Shown: in pieces, positions 1 to 5,596 of the stretch
How positions within the stretch are numbered: the first letter of the stretch is position 1
How the letters are laid out: every line of letters begins with the position of its first letter
DNA from: Flavobacteriales bacterium UBA5939
GTDB taxonomy: Bacteria > Bacteroidota > Bacteroidia > Flavobacteriales > Schleiferiaceae
NCBI GenBank assembly: GCA_002430755.1
Contig: DJCX01000006.1
Location: 1-5,596, forward strand
Direction: 5' to 3'
DNA length: 5,596 nt
Position numbers and translations under genes: made by a program
Notes under the pieces: generated by a model
Told to the model about the DNA's origin: nothing
The model's database searches: none
The model's input: only the letters and a program-made list of their open reading frames with translations

Positions 1-143
1 GAACCTTCAGCTACTGCATAAGACGTTGCTTCTGCTACTTCAATTACCTCTTGAGCTTCTCCAGTGGTTACTTCTTCAGCTTTCTCACCTGCACAGCTTA
101 CAGCCAAAACAGAAGCCGCCATGAACATTGCGATTTTTTTCAT
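1..143 (-). CDS. Lipoprotein, N-terminal 47 residues (possibly YceI family)
   Basis: The ATG at 143-141 opens a frame that runs off the left edge after 47 codons. The protein begins MKKIAMFMAASVLAVSC: two lysines, a hydrophobic stretch and a lipobox-like L-A-V-S-C, so Cys17 should be lipidated after signal peptidase II cleavage. The A at -3 rather than L is an acceptable variant. The mature end is rich in Glu and Ala (AGEKAEEVTTGEAQEV...), a flexible acidic linker. Acidic residues directly after the cysteine resemble the surface-export signal known in Bacteroidota lipoproteins. The closing part, SYAVAEG, resembles the lead-in to the first strand of YceI-like lipid-binding lipoproteins, but the domain itself lies outside the window, so that family call is a guess. 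The start is preceded by an A-rich tract (AAAAGAAAAAAA), typical of initiation regions in this phylum. It probably has its own promoter. Confidence 0.75.
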   Translation of the reverse strand, partial: MKKIAMFMAASVLAVSCAGEKAEEVTTGEAQEVIEVAEATSYAVAEG

Positions 144-172
144 TTTTTTTCTTTTGTATGGTTAGAAATTCA

Positions 173-186
173 GTGTAAAAATACAC
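173..186. repeat. Inverted repeat GTGTA-N4-TACAC
   Basis: GTGTAAAAATACAC is a perfect 5-bp inverted repeat around a 4-base A/T spacer. It covers the candidate -7 element of the lipoprotein gene. It could be an operator half-site pair or a small hairpin. It is too short and GC-poor to be a convincing terminator. Confidence 0.5.
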
Positions 187-203
187 GATTAATGTTATAA
201 CAA
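176..203 (-). promoter_or_regulatory. Candidate Bacteroidota-type promoter of the lipoprotein gene
   Basis: On the minus strand TTG (203-201) is followed after 17 bases by TATTTTTA (183-176). This resembles the Bacteroidota -33 TTG / -7 TAnnTTTG pattern, with A in place of the final G and a spacer slightly shorter than the usual 19 or so. The 5' UTR would be roughly 30 bases. It lies in the only sizeable intergenic gap of the window. The match is imperfect in an AT-rich stretch, so this is tentative. Confidence 0.35.
193..202. repeat. 10-bp perfect palindrome TGTTATAACA
   Basis: TGTTATAACA reads the same on both strands and overlaps the candidate -33 element (203-201) by two bases. It sits 6 bp upstream, in transcription terms, of the inverted repeat at 173-186. 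Its position would suit a small operator, but a 10-bp AT-rich palindrome can arise by chance. Confidence 0.4.
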
Positions 204-207
204 CTAT

Positions 208-230
208 CTAGTCAAAAAAAAGTTCACTAG
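208..230. repeat. Weak inverted repeat CTAGT...ACTAG spanning the transporter stop codon
   Basis: CTAGT (208-212) and ACTAG (226-230) form a 5-bp stem around a 13-base loop that holds a run of eight A on the plus strand, which is eight T in the transcript sense. The TAG stop of the transporter lies in one arm. The T run is inside the loop rather than after the stem, so it does not fit a classical intrinsic terminator. Confidence 0.3.
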
Positions 231-1396
231 ACATACATTTTTTTTCTCAGACGAAAAGCCAAAACGCTAACAACCAGAGTGATGCTACCTGCAAGTACAT
301 AGGGATATGTAAAGTGCATCCCGTACACGGCACCTCCAACAGCCGGCCCCACTACCCTAGCGAGAGACCCTACGCTTTGATTGGTTCCCAAAATTTTTCC
401 CTGGGCATCTTCGGGCGCATAGGTGGTCAATAAACTACTTACCGTAGGGGTTAGTAGTGCATTACCAAAAGACAATAAAGTCATACAGAGGAGTTCTAAA
501 TAGAATTGGTCCGTCGGAACAAAAGGCATGAAAAATAAGCCGACAGCCACGAGCAACGTTCCAAACAAGAGTAGGTTCCGTTCACCAAACCAACTGTTAA
601 AGTAGCCGATGAGACCGCCTTGAATAACCACCGCCAAGAAGCCTATGTAAGCAAAAGTATAACCGATATGCATCTCGCTCAACCCGAAATGCTCGGCCCA
701 CAATAGCGTGGAAGTGATCTGCATCATGCTAAAACCAAGGATATACACGAAGTTGATAGTGAACAAAGCATTGACCTCAGGCACCTTTCTAAAGGCAAAA
801 ATGTCCTTAAATGGATTCGGAAATAGATTTACACTATCGGCAGGTTCTTTCAACGTCTCTGCCAAGAAGAAATAAGCGAGAAGGAGGTTGATTCCACTCA
901 ATCCTGCCGCGAAATACCCCACTCCAGATACCCCGTAGTACTCATTGACGATACCGCCTATACTTGGACCAAAAATGAAGCCGAGTCCAAAGGCTGCCCC
1001 GATGATTCCAAAGGCCTTCGTGCGTTGCTCTTTAGGTACGATATCACTAATGTATGCCTGAGCAACACTAAGATTGGCTGCACCAAATCCTTTTAACAGA
1101 CGGGTGGCAAACAAGAGCCACAGGACCGTTGCATTGGCAAACAGTAGGTACGCAACTACCATAATACTGATGCTCGCTAACATAATAGGACGACGCCCAT
1201 ACCTATCGCTCAATCCACCCCAGAAACTTGCAAAAATGAATTGCATAATGCTGAAGCTCGTACCTAATAGACCAACCATCGCATCAGTAGCCCCTAATTC
1301 TTTGGCATAAATTGGAAGGATAGGAATGATAAGACCAAAGCCCATCAGATCCATGAAAATGGTAAAGAAGAGTACAACTAAAGCCTTATTCCTCAT
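227..1396 (-). CDS. MFS transporter, TetA/multidrug H+ antiporter-like
   Basis: A 389-residue inner-membrane protein with about 12 hydrophobic segments, the normal size for a 12-TM drug:H+ antiporter. TM1 carries MDLMGFGLIIPILP (residues 15-28), with the Asp16 and G-x-G-L-x-x-P-x-L-P pattern of the TetA/TCR-like branch. Motif A, GGLSDRYGRRP, is at 60-70 in the TM2-3 loop. The motif B-like RLLKGFGAA is at 99-107, and the antiporter motif C, G-x-x-x-GPxxGG, is at about 139-148. A related GPAVGG (350-354) in the second half reflects the internal duplication. The central loop (about 185-210) is short and has no added domain. The family exports small molecules in exchange for protons; the substrate cannot be read from sequence. 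The start overlaps the end of rnz by 11 bp and has no Shine-Dalgarno sequence, which suggests coupling to rnz translation. The family call is firm; a resistance role is not shown. Confidence 0.93.
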   Translation of the reverse strand: MRNKALVVLFFTIFMDLMGFGLIIPILPIYAKELGATDAMVGLLGTSFSIMQFIFASFWGGLSDRYGRRPIMLASISIMVVAYLLFANATVLWLLFATRLLKGFGAANLSVAQAYISDIVPKEQRTKAFGIIGAAFGLGFIFGPSIGGIVNEYYGVSGVGYFAAGLSGINLLLAYFFLAETLKEPADSVNLFPNPFKDIFAFRKVPEVNALFTINFVYILGFSMMQITSTLLWAEHFGLSEMHIGYTFAYIGFLAVVIQGGLIGYFNSWFGERNLLLFGTLLVAVGLFFMPFVPTDQFYLELLCMTLLSFGNALLTPTVSSLLTTYAPEDAQGKILGTNQSVGSLARVVGPAVGGAVYGMHFTYPYVLAGSITLVVSVLAFRLRKKMYV

Positions 1397-2348
1397 GCTT
1401 AGGAGTTCTTAAGTTTTTGACTTGTATTCCTTTATCGCTGACCTTGTAAGCATGCAGTTCCCGTGCACGGATAGTGGACTTAAAGACCTCTTGTGCTTCG
1501 TTTTCGAACTGATCGAAATCTTTGTAACGTGCACTGTAATGCCCTATAAGTAGGTGATCCACATCAGCCTCATTAGCTACCCTTGCCGCCTCTTTTGCTG
1601 TGCTGTGCATGGTTTGGCGCGCACGCTCAGCCTTATCTTCACAAAAAGTACTCTCGTGGTACAACAGCGTGGCCCCTGCTACATAATTTGAAGTCTCCGG
1701 AACATACATCGTATCCGATGCAAAAGCATAACTAAGGGGCTTTGGTGGATCGAAGGTGATGTCTTCGTTTAATAGCACAGTTCCATCTTCCGCGGTCCAG
1801 TCCCTACCGTCTTTAATCCAATGATAATCACAAACCGGAATGCCCAATTCATCAGCACGTTCTTTATTTAGACCGCGCTGAAGCGGCTTTTCTTCGAATT
1901 TAAATCCGGTCGTTGCTATTCTATGCTTGAGCGGGAAACTCGATACAGTATAAGCCTCTGTTTCTAAGATCACCTGAGGCACCTTATGTTGAGTGACCAC
2001 AAATGAAATGGGATAAGATGTAAACGTTCCCGCCGCCCTAAACTGCGTCAGTACAATCTCCTTGAGTTTAGGAGGTCCATAGATGGTCAAAGGTGTTGTA
2101 CGGCCAAGTAAATGAAAGCTGCTCAACAAGCCAACCAACCCGAAGAAGTGATCACCGTGAAGGTGGGAAATGAATATGTTATTGATGCGAGAGAATTTCG
2201 TCTTAGATCGACGCAACTGCTTCTGGGCACCTTCCCCACAATCTATCAAGAAATAATGCTCCCGCATTTTTAAAAGCTGGGAGGTCGTATAATTGTTGGA
2301 GGTCGGTGTAGCGCTGGCTGCACCTAAAACTACCAACTCAAAACTCAT
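1386..2348 (-). CDS. rnz: Ribonuclease Z (tRNA 3' endonuclease)
   Basis: A 320-residue metallo-beta-lactamase-fold enzyme, close to the 305-310 usual for bacterial RNase Z. It cuts tRNA precursors after the discriminator base so that CCA can be added, and acts in the cytoplasm, normally as a dimer. The zinc-binding motif HLHGDH is at 62-67, followed by FFGLVGLL. Further expected ligands are His142 (PLKHR), Asp212 (FASDT) and His270 (IGHYSARY). HEST (231-234) and HST (248-250) are also characteristic of the family. The tRNA-binding flexible arm, about 160-195, has LGIPVCDYHWIKDG rather than the Gly/Pro-rich GVPPGP of the B. subtilis enzyme; I believe this is usual in Bacteroidota. Its ATG shares one base with the pyrB stop (TAATG), so the two are probably translated in a coupled way. 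Confidence 0.97.
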   Translation of the reverse strand: MSFELVVLGAASATPTSNNYTTSQLLKMREHYFLIDCGEGAQKQLRRSKTKFSRINNIFISHLHGDHFFGLVGLLSSFHLLGRTTPLTIYGPPKLKEIVLTQFRAAGTFTSYPISFVVTQHKVPQVILETEAYTVSSFPLKHRIATTGFKFEEKPLQRGLNKERADELGIPVCDYHWIKDGRDWTAEDGTVLLNEDITFDPPKPLSYAFASDTMYVPETSNYVAGATLLYHESTFCEDKAERARQTMHSTAKEAARVANEADVDHLLIGHYSARYKDFDQFENEAQEVFKSTIRARELHAYKVSDKGIQVKNLRTPKHEE

Positions 2349-3286
2349 TAAGAATTACCCAGTTTACGCTTCTCAGCTAAGAGATACAGCACGGCCATAC
2401 GTACGGCAACACCGTTCTCCACTTGATCGAGAATAATAGCATGCTCGCTATCTGCCACCTCAGAGGTAATCTCTACGCCTCGGTTGATTGGACCCGGGTG
2501 CATGACTACGATTGGCTTTTCAAGGGCGTCTAGGTGTTCCATGGTCAGTCCGTACTGAGCGCGGTACTCTGCGATGGATGGGAAGTATTTGATGTCTTGA
2601 CGTTCGTGCTGTACGCGTAACATGTTTGCAACATCACACCACTCGATGGCTGTTTGCAAGTTGTGCTCTACGCGAACGCCGAGAGTGTGCATATATTTTG
2701 GAACCAAGGTTGTTGGTCCACAAACCATGACCTCAGCACCCATCTTTTTAAGAAGAAGAACATTCGAAAGAGCAACGCGGCTGTGTACGATATCTCCGAC
2801 GATCGCAACTTTAGCGCCTTCCAAACTTCCTAACCGTTCCCTTATCGAAAATGCATCAAGCAGTGCCTGAGTAGGATGCTCGTGTGCCCCATCTCCAGCA
2901 TTTACGATAGAAGCATCTACATGTTGAGAGAGGAATTCTCCGGCACCTGGATTGGGATGACGCATTACCACCATGTCCACTTTCATAGAAAGGATGTTGT
3001 TCACCGTATCCACCAAGGTTTCTCCCTTCTTTACTGAAGATGATGCTGCAGAGAAGTTTACGACATCCGCACTTAAGCGCTTTTCTGCCAATTCAAAAGA
3101 CAACCTCGTTCTTGTACTATTTTCGAAGAAGAGGTTGGCAATGGTAATATCTCTGAGCGTTGGAACTTTTTTGATGGGTCTGTTAAGGACCTCTTTGAAT
3201 TCTTTGGCAGTGTCTAGAATGAGCTGGATATCCTCTGCCGTGAGGTGTTTGATACCCAACAAGTGATTCACTGATAATTCGCTCAT
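2348..3286 (-). CDS. pyrB: Aspartate carbamoyltransferase, catalytic chain
   Basis: Cytoplasmic enzyme joining carbamoyl phosphate and L-aspartate to give N-carbamoyl-L-aspartate, the committed step of de novo pyrimidine synthesis. With the start at 3286 it has 312 residues, standard for the family. The carbamoyl-phosphate motif FFENSTRTRLSFE is at 53-65, the mobile 80s loop SSSVKKGETL with Ser83/Lys87 at 82-91, GAHEHPTQALLD at 133-144, RVQHERQ at 224-230, and the aspartate-loop equivalent MHPGPINRGVEI at 262-273. The last matches the B. subtilis-type chain rather than the E. coli HPLPR form. No pyrI regulatory chain is present in the window. The frame stays open to an ATG at 3337, but that adds 17 unconserved residues (MGRSGWPRC...) inside pyrR. 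The ATG at 3286 overlaps the pyrR stop as ATGA and gives the family N-terminus, so I chose it. Confidence 0.97.
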   Translation of the reverse strand: MSELSVNHLLGIKHLTAEDIQLILDTAKEFKEVLNRPIKKVPTLRDITIANLFFENSTRTRLSFELAEKRLSADVVNFSAASSSVKKGETLVDTVNNILSMKVDMVVMRHPNPGAGEFLSQHVDASIVNAGDGAHEHPTQALLDAFSIRERLGSLEGAKVAIVGDIVHSRVALSNVLLLKKMGAEVMVCGPTTLVPKYMHTLGVRVEHNLQTAIEWCDVANMLRVQHERQDIKYFPSIAEYRAQYGLTMEHLDALEKPIVVMHPGPINRGVEITSEVADSEHAIILDQVENGVAVRMAVLYLLAEKRKLGNS

Positions 3287-3828
3287 GAAGCTGGTTCCGT
3301 TAATAATACTGCATCGCGGCCATCCACTTCTTCCCACAGTACCTCAACGCGTTGTGAGGCTATGGAATCTACTTGTCTGCCCTTGTAATCAGGCTGTATA
3401 GGAAGGTCGCGTGAAAATCTACGATCAATCAAAGTGAGCAACTCCATTTTTGACGGACGTCCGTAACTAAGGATTGCGTCCATGGCGGCACGCACACTCC
3501 TACCGGTATACAGAACATCGTCGATAAAGACTACTTTTTGATCTTCAACGAGGTGTTCAATTTTAGTCTTGTTCGGTTGTAAATGGCCCGGACGTCTTCT
3601 GAAGTCATCTCTATAGAAAGTGATATCTAGAAGCCCGGTACGGATGCTACCTGCACCGTATTGTTCTTCTAACAGCTTCACCAGTCTACTAAGTACTTGT
3701 CCACCTCGAGGTTGAAGGCCAATCAAAATAGAATTTGAAAAATCACCGTGATTCTCGATGAGCTTACAACACAGCCTGTTCAAAGCGATGTTCAACTCTC
3801 TGGAGTCTATGATTTCTCTTTTGCTCAT
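3283..3828 (-). CDS. pyrR: PyrR-family regulator / uracil phosphoribosyltransferase
   Basis: A 181-residue type I phosphoribosyltransferase-fold protein, the same length as B. subtilis PyrR. In that species it binds pyr mRNA in response to UMP or PRPP and causes attenuation; family members also make UMP from uracil and PRPP. The PRPP loop FIDDVLYTGRSVRAAMDAI is at 101-119. The LDITFYRDD block is at 67-75, and the LIDRRFSRDLPIQPDYKGR block at 133-151. Compared from memory with the B. subtilis protein, the RNA-contact positions Thr18, His22 and Arg146 are here Asn17, Cys21 and Gln145, while Arg141 is kept (Arg140) and Lys152 is Arg151. It starts 16 bp after mpl, leaving no room for an attenuator, and overlaps pyrB by ATGA. 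Family assignment is firm. Whether it works as an RNA-binding regulator, an enzyme or both is open. Confidence 0.95.
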   Translation of the reverse strand: MSKREIIDSRELNIALNRLCCKLIENHGDFSNSILIGLQPRGGQVLSRLVKLLEEQYGAGSIRTGLLDITFYRDDFRRRPGHLQPNKTKIEHLVEDQKVVFIDDVLYTGRSVRAAMDAILSYGRPSKMELLTLIDRRFSRDLPIQPDYKGRQVDSIASQRVEVLWEEVDGRDAVLLTEPAS

Positions 3829-3844
3829 GCTGCAAATTTATGCA

Positions 3845-5182
3845 TTAATATGAAGCAAATAAACTTCCAAGATCGATCCCGGAGAAATTCCCGCTACTCA
3901 TCATCACTACTGCCTTAGTATCGCCTTTGCTTTCAAGTGCTTTAGCCAATTCCTGCGCATCATCGAAAACAACCACACCTTCCCCGAATGCCGACTGTAC
4001 GTCCTCCTTACTCAGTGGTGGTAATTTCTTGTGAGAAACAGCTTCAGGACTGTAATAAACCCAACCCTCTTGGGCGGGATCAAGTACTCCTTTATACTGT
4101 GGTATGAACTCTGGATTTAAACTGCTAAAGGTGTGTAATTCGAGTACTGCGCGAACATCGCCGTATTGCTCAGCAAGAGCAGCAACTGCCGCTTGTACTT
4201 TTGACGGAGCATGGGCAAAATCCCGGAAAACAGGTACGGATACACCTGCTAATCGCTGCATCCTATTCTGCGCACCCGTAAAACTTGCAATGGCATCGTG
4301 GAAATCATCTTCCTGCAGCCCCATTTCCAAACATATCCAGCGTGCCGCTTCAAGATTACTAAGGTTGTGCTTACCAAAAACTTGCAATGGCATGGCACCC
4401 TCAGCCGTTTCGATGTGCGTAGTTCCTTCATCGATAAAATGTTCTGGCAATGAATATGGAAAACGCTTTACAGGGGCATCGCTCTGCTCCACTAACTCCT
4501 TGAGGACAGCATCATTTTCATTATAAATCAAAGCACCGCCTGGCTCGATGGTATTGATATATTGCTTGAATTGATCCACATAAGATTCAAACGTAGGGAA
4601 CACATTTATGTGGTCCCATGCAATTCCTGTAATAACTGTGATATTGGGTCGATACAGGTGGAATTTTGGACGTAAATCTATTGGCGAGCTCAGGTATTCA
4701 TCGCCTTCCATTACCATGAAATCTGAACCACTTTCGAGCTCCACCATACAGTCGAAGCCCTCTAATTGAGCGCCTACCATGTAGTTGGTGGACATTCCAG
4801 CATGCTGCATGGCGTGCAATACCATGGCCGTCGTAGTGGTCTTTCCGTGAGAACCAGCGATAACCACCCGAGTCATGTCTTTACTAACCTCGTACAAAAA
4901 TTCAGGGTAGCTAAAAATGTTAAGGTTGAGCGCTTGAGCTTTAAGTAATTCTGGATTGTCTTTTCGCGCATGCATTCCAAGAATGATAGCGTCGAGGTCT
5001 GTGGAAATGTTGCTTTGGTCCCAACCCTCAGCGGCAGGAAGCAATCCTTTGCTAGCCAATCTTGAACGAGAAGGTTCAAAAATTTGATCGTCAGAACCAC
5101 TGACCTGGTGACCAGAGTTGTGTAAAGCAATGGCGAGGTTATGCATGGCAGAACCCCCTATGGCAATGAAATGTACTCTCAT
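3845..5182 (-). CDS. mpl: Mpl-like murein tripeptide ligase (Mur ligase family)
   Basis: A 445-residue cytoplasmic Mur ligase, near the 457 of E. coli Mpl, which joins recycled L-Ala-gamma-D-Glu-meso-Dap to UDP-N-acetylmuramate using ATP. The N-terminal Rossmann domain starts HFIAIGGSAMHNLA (4-17), and LGMHARKDNPEL (68-79) is typical of Mpl rather than MurC. The ATP-binding P-loop is GSHGKTTTT (110-118). EGDEY is at 159-163, AWDHINVFPT at 188-197 and the hinge GKHNLSNLEAA at 270-280. The C-terminal domain has RDFAHAPSKV at 320-329, where E. coli Mpl has DDFAHHP, and ELHTFSSLN at 348-356 instead of the usual Arg-containing loop. MurC is the main alternative and such proteins are often labelled so, but the MHARKDNPEL block argues for Mpl. 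The start ATG directly follows the TAA of the upstream gene, with no gap, so translation is probably coupled. Confidence 0.88.
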   Translation of the reverse strand: MRVHFIAIGGSAMHNLAIALHNSGHQVSGSDDQIFEPSRSRLASKGLLPAAEGWDQSNISTDLDAIILGMHARKDNPELLKAQALNLNIFSYPEFLYEVSKDMTRVVIAGSHGKTTTTAMVLHAMQHAGMSTNYMVGAQLEGFDCMVELESGSDFMVMEGDEYLSSPIDLRPKFHLYRPNITVITGIAWDHINVFPTFESYVDQFKQYINTIEPGGALIYNENDAVLKELVEQSDAPVKRFPYSLPEHFIDEGTTHIETAEGAMPLQVFGKHNLSNLEAARWICLEMGLQEDDFHDAIASFTGAQNRMQRLAGVSVPVFRDFAHAPSKVQAAVAALAEQYGDVRAVLELHTFSSLNPEFIPQYKGVLDPAQEGWVYYSPEAVSHKKLPPLSKEDVQSAFGEGVVVFDDAQELAKALESKGDTKAVVMMSSGNFSGIDLGSLFASY

Positions 5183-5596
5183 TTATTCTTCGAAATAAAG
5201 ATTCCCGAATCGTATACGGGTGCCTCGCAAAGATAAGAGAACTGCACCGTCATAGCCGTCGTTTGCTTGTCTAGAAGAACGAGGGCTTACTCTGAATTTT
5301 TGGCGCTTGTTTCTGTTTAATACCGTATACACCATCTCGGCATCGTGGCTTAAACTTACCATGACAAGATTGCCATTCTTCGCATTAGTGATGGCACGCA
5401 GTGTTTTCTTACCCCAGCGCTTGGCATTCTTACGATGATCGTTGAAGACAAAGTGCAACCCAGATTCATTCACCAAAAAGGTATAACCGAGATAATAACC
5501 ACCATCATTCATGGAACTTTGACGCTTTGGTACATGAGCGTACCAATCGACTTCGCCTTTCCCATCAATACTCAATACAATGATGTCATTGTAATA
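5183..5596 (-). CDS. Conserved protein of unknown function, C-terminal part
   Basis: The frame is open to the right edge, giving at least 138 codons including the stop, so this is the C-terminal end of a larger protein. The visible part starts YYNDIIVLSIDGKGEVDW and alternates short hydrophobic strands with polar turns (YYLGYTFLVNESGLHFVFNDH, then NLVMVSLSHDAEMVYTVL). This pattern is that of a beta-rich, propeller-like repeat. It ends GTRIRFGNLYFEE. The KRQSSMNDGGYY stretch recalls uncharacterised Bacteroidota proteins that I remember only in outline, so no function is assigned. A TTG at 5575-5573 could be taken as a start, but homologous-looking sequence continues in frame before it. The stop abuts the mpl start, so it is likely the upstream partner in the same operon. 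No catalytic motif is visible. Confidence 0.8.
   Translation of the reverse strand, partial: YYNDIIVLSIDGKGEVDWYAHVPKRQSSMNDGGYYLGYTFLVNESGLHFVFNDHRKNAKRWGKKTLRAITNAKNGNLVMVSLSHDAEMVYTVLNRNKRQKFRVSPRSSRQANDGYDGAVLLSLRGTRIRFGNLYFEE

Noticed and set aside
208..230. Possible intrinsic terminator after the transporter
   Set aside because: The stem has only 5 bp, is AT-rich, and the T run sits in the loop rather than after the stem.
1389..1404. TCCT...AGGA inverted repeat placing the transporter start codon in a small loop
   Set aside because: The stem is only 4 bp and part of it is constrained by the rnz codons; chance is the simpler explanation.
3833..3840. TAAATTTG on the minus strand just before pyrR, a perfect match to the Bacteroidota -7 consensus
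   Set aside because: It ends 4 bases before the ATG, so transcripts would be leaderless or start inside the gene, and the nearest TTTG upstream is only 15 bases away, against the usual 19 or so. It is more likely an A/T-rich initiation region.
4104..4526. 140-codon open frame on the plus strand inside mpl
   Set aside because: It lies wholly antisense to a well-supported Mur ligase and shows no recognisable protein features. The same applies to the other plus-strand frames inside the transporter and pyrB, and to the shorter minus-strand frames inside mpl.
4588..4595. TACGTTTG on the minus strand inside mpl as an internal -7 element
   Set aside because: The nearest TTG upstream is 25 bases away, and the element lies deep in coding sequence.

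Overview
All genes in this window lie on the minus strand, so transcription runs from high to low coordinates. The content points to a Bacteroidota chromosome, probably of the Flavobacteriia type. The evidence is a pyrR-pyrB-rnz gene string, a B. subtilis-like short PyrB, an Mpl-like Mur ligase with a lineage-style C-terminal domain, A-rich or Shine-Dalgarno-poor start regions, and a lipoprotein whose mature N-terminus is acidic. Base composition is moderate and looks even across the window. I see no mobile element, tRNA, rRNA or CRISPR array.

Layout in transcription order: (1) the C-terminal part of a protein of unknown function (5596-5183, start outside the window); (2) mpl, a murein-peptide ligase (5182-3845), whose ATG directly abuts the previous stop codon; (3) pyrR (3828-3283), after a 16-bp gap; (4) pyrB (3286-2348), overlapping pyrR by ATGA; (5) rnz (2348-1386), overlapping pyrB by TAATG; (6) a 12-TM MFS drug/H+ antiporter-like transporter (1396-227), overlapping rnz by 11 bp; (7) an 83-bp intergenic region (226-144) with several small inverted repeats and a candidate Bacteroidota promoter; (8) the N-terminal 47 residues of a lipoprotein, possibly YceI family, running off the left edge. 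Genes 1 to 6 have the spacing of one operon, and I see no terminator or leader between them.

Functionally the operon combines cell-wall peptide recycling (Mpl), the committed step of UMP synthesis (PyrB), a PRPP/UMP-sensing phosphoribosyltransferase-fold protein (PyrR), tRNA 3'-end maturation (RNase Z) and an exporter. The shared theme would be growth-linked housekeeping rather than one pathway. UMP feeds UDP-sugars, which are precursors of the UDP-MurNAc that Mpl uses. The most interesting point is PyrR: it has no room for an attenuator leader directly in front of it, and it differs from B. subtilis PyrR at several residues reported to bind RNA. How it regulates, or whether it does, is therefore open. 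I did not find a clearly new biological system; most of the window is conserved housekeeping DNA.
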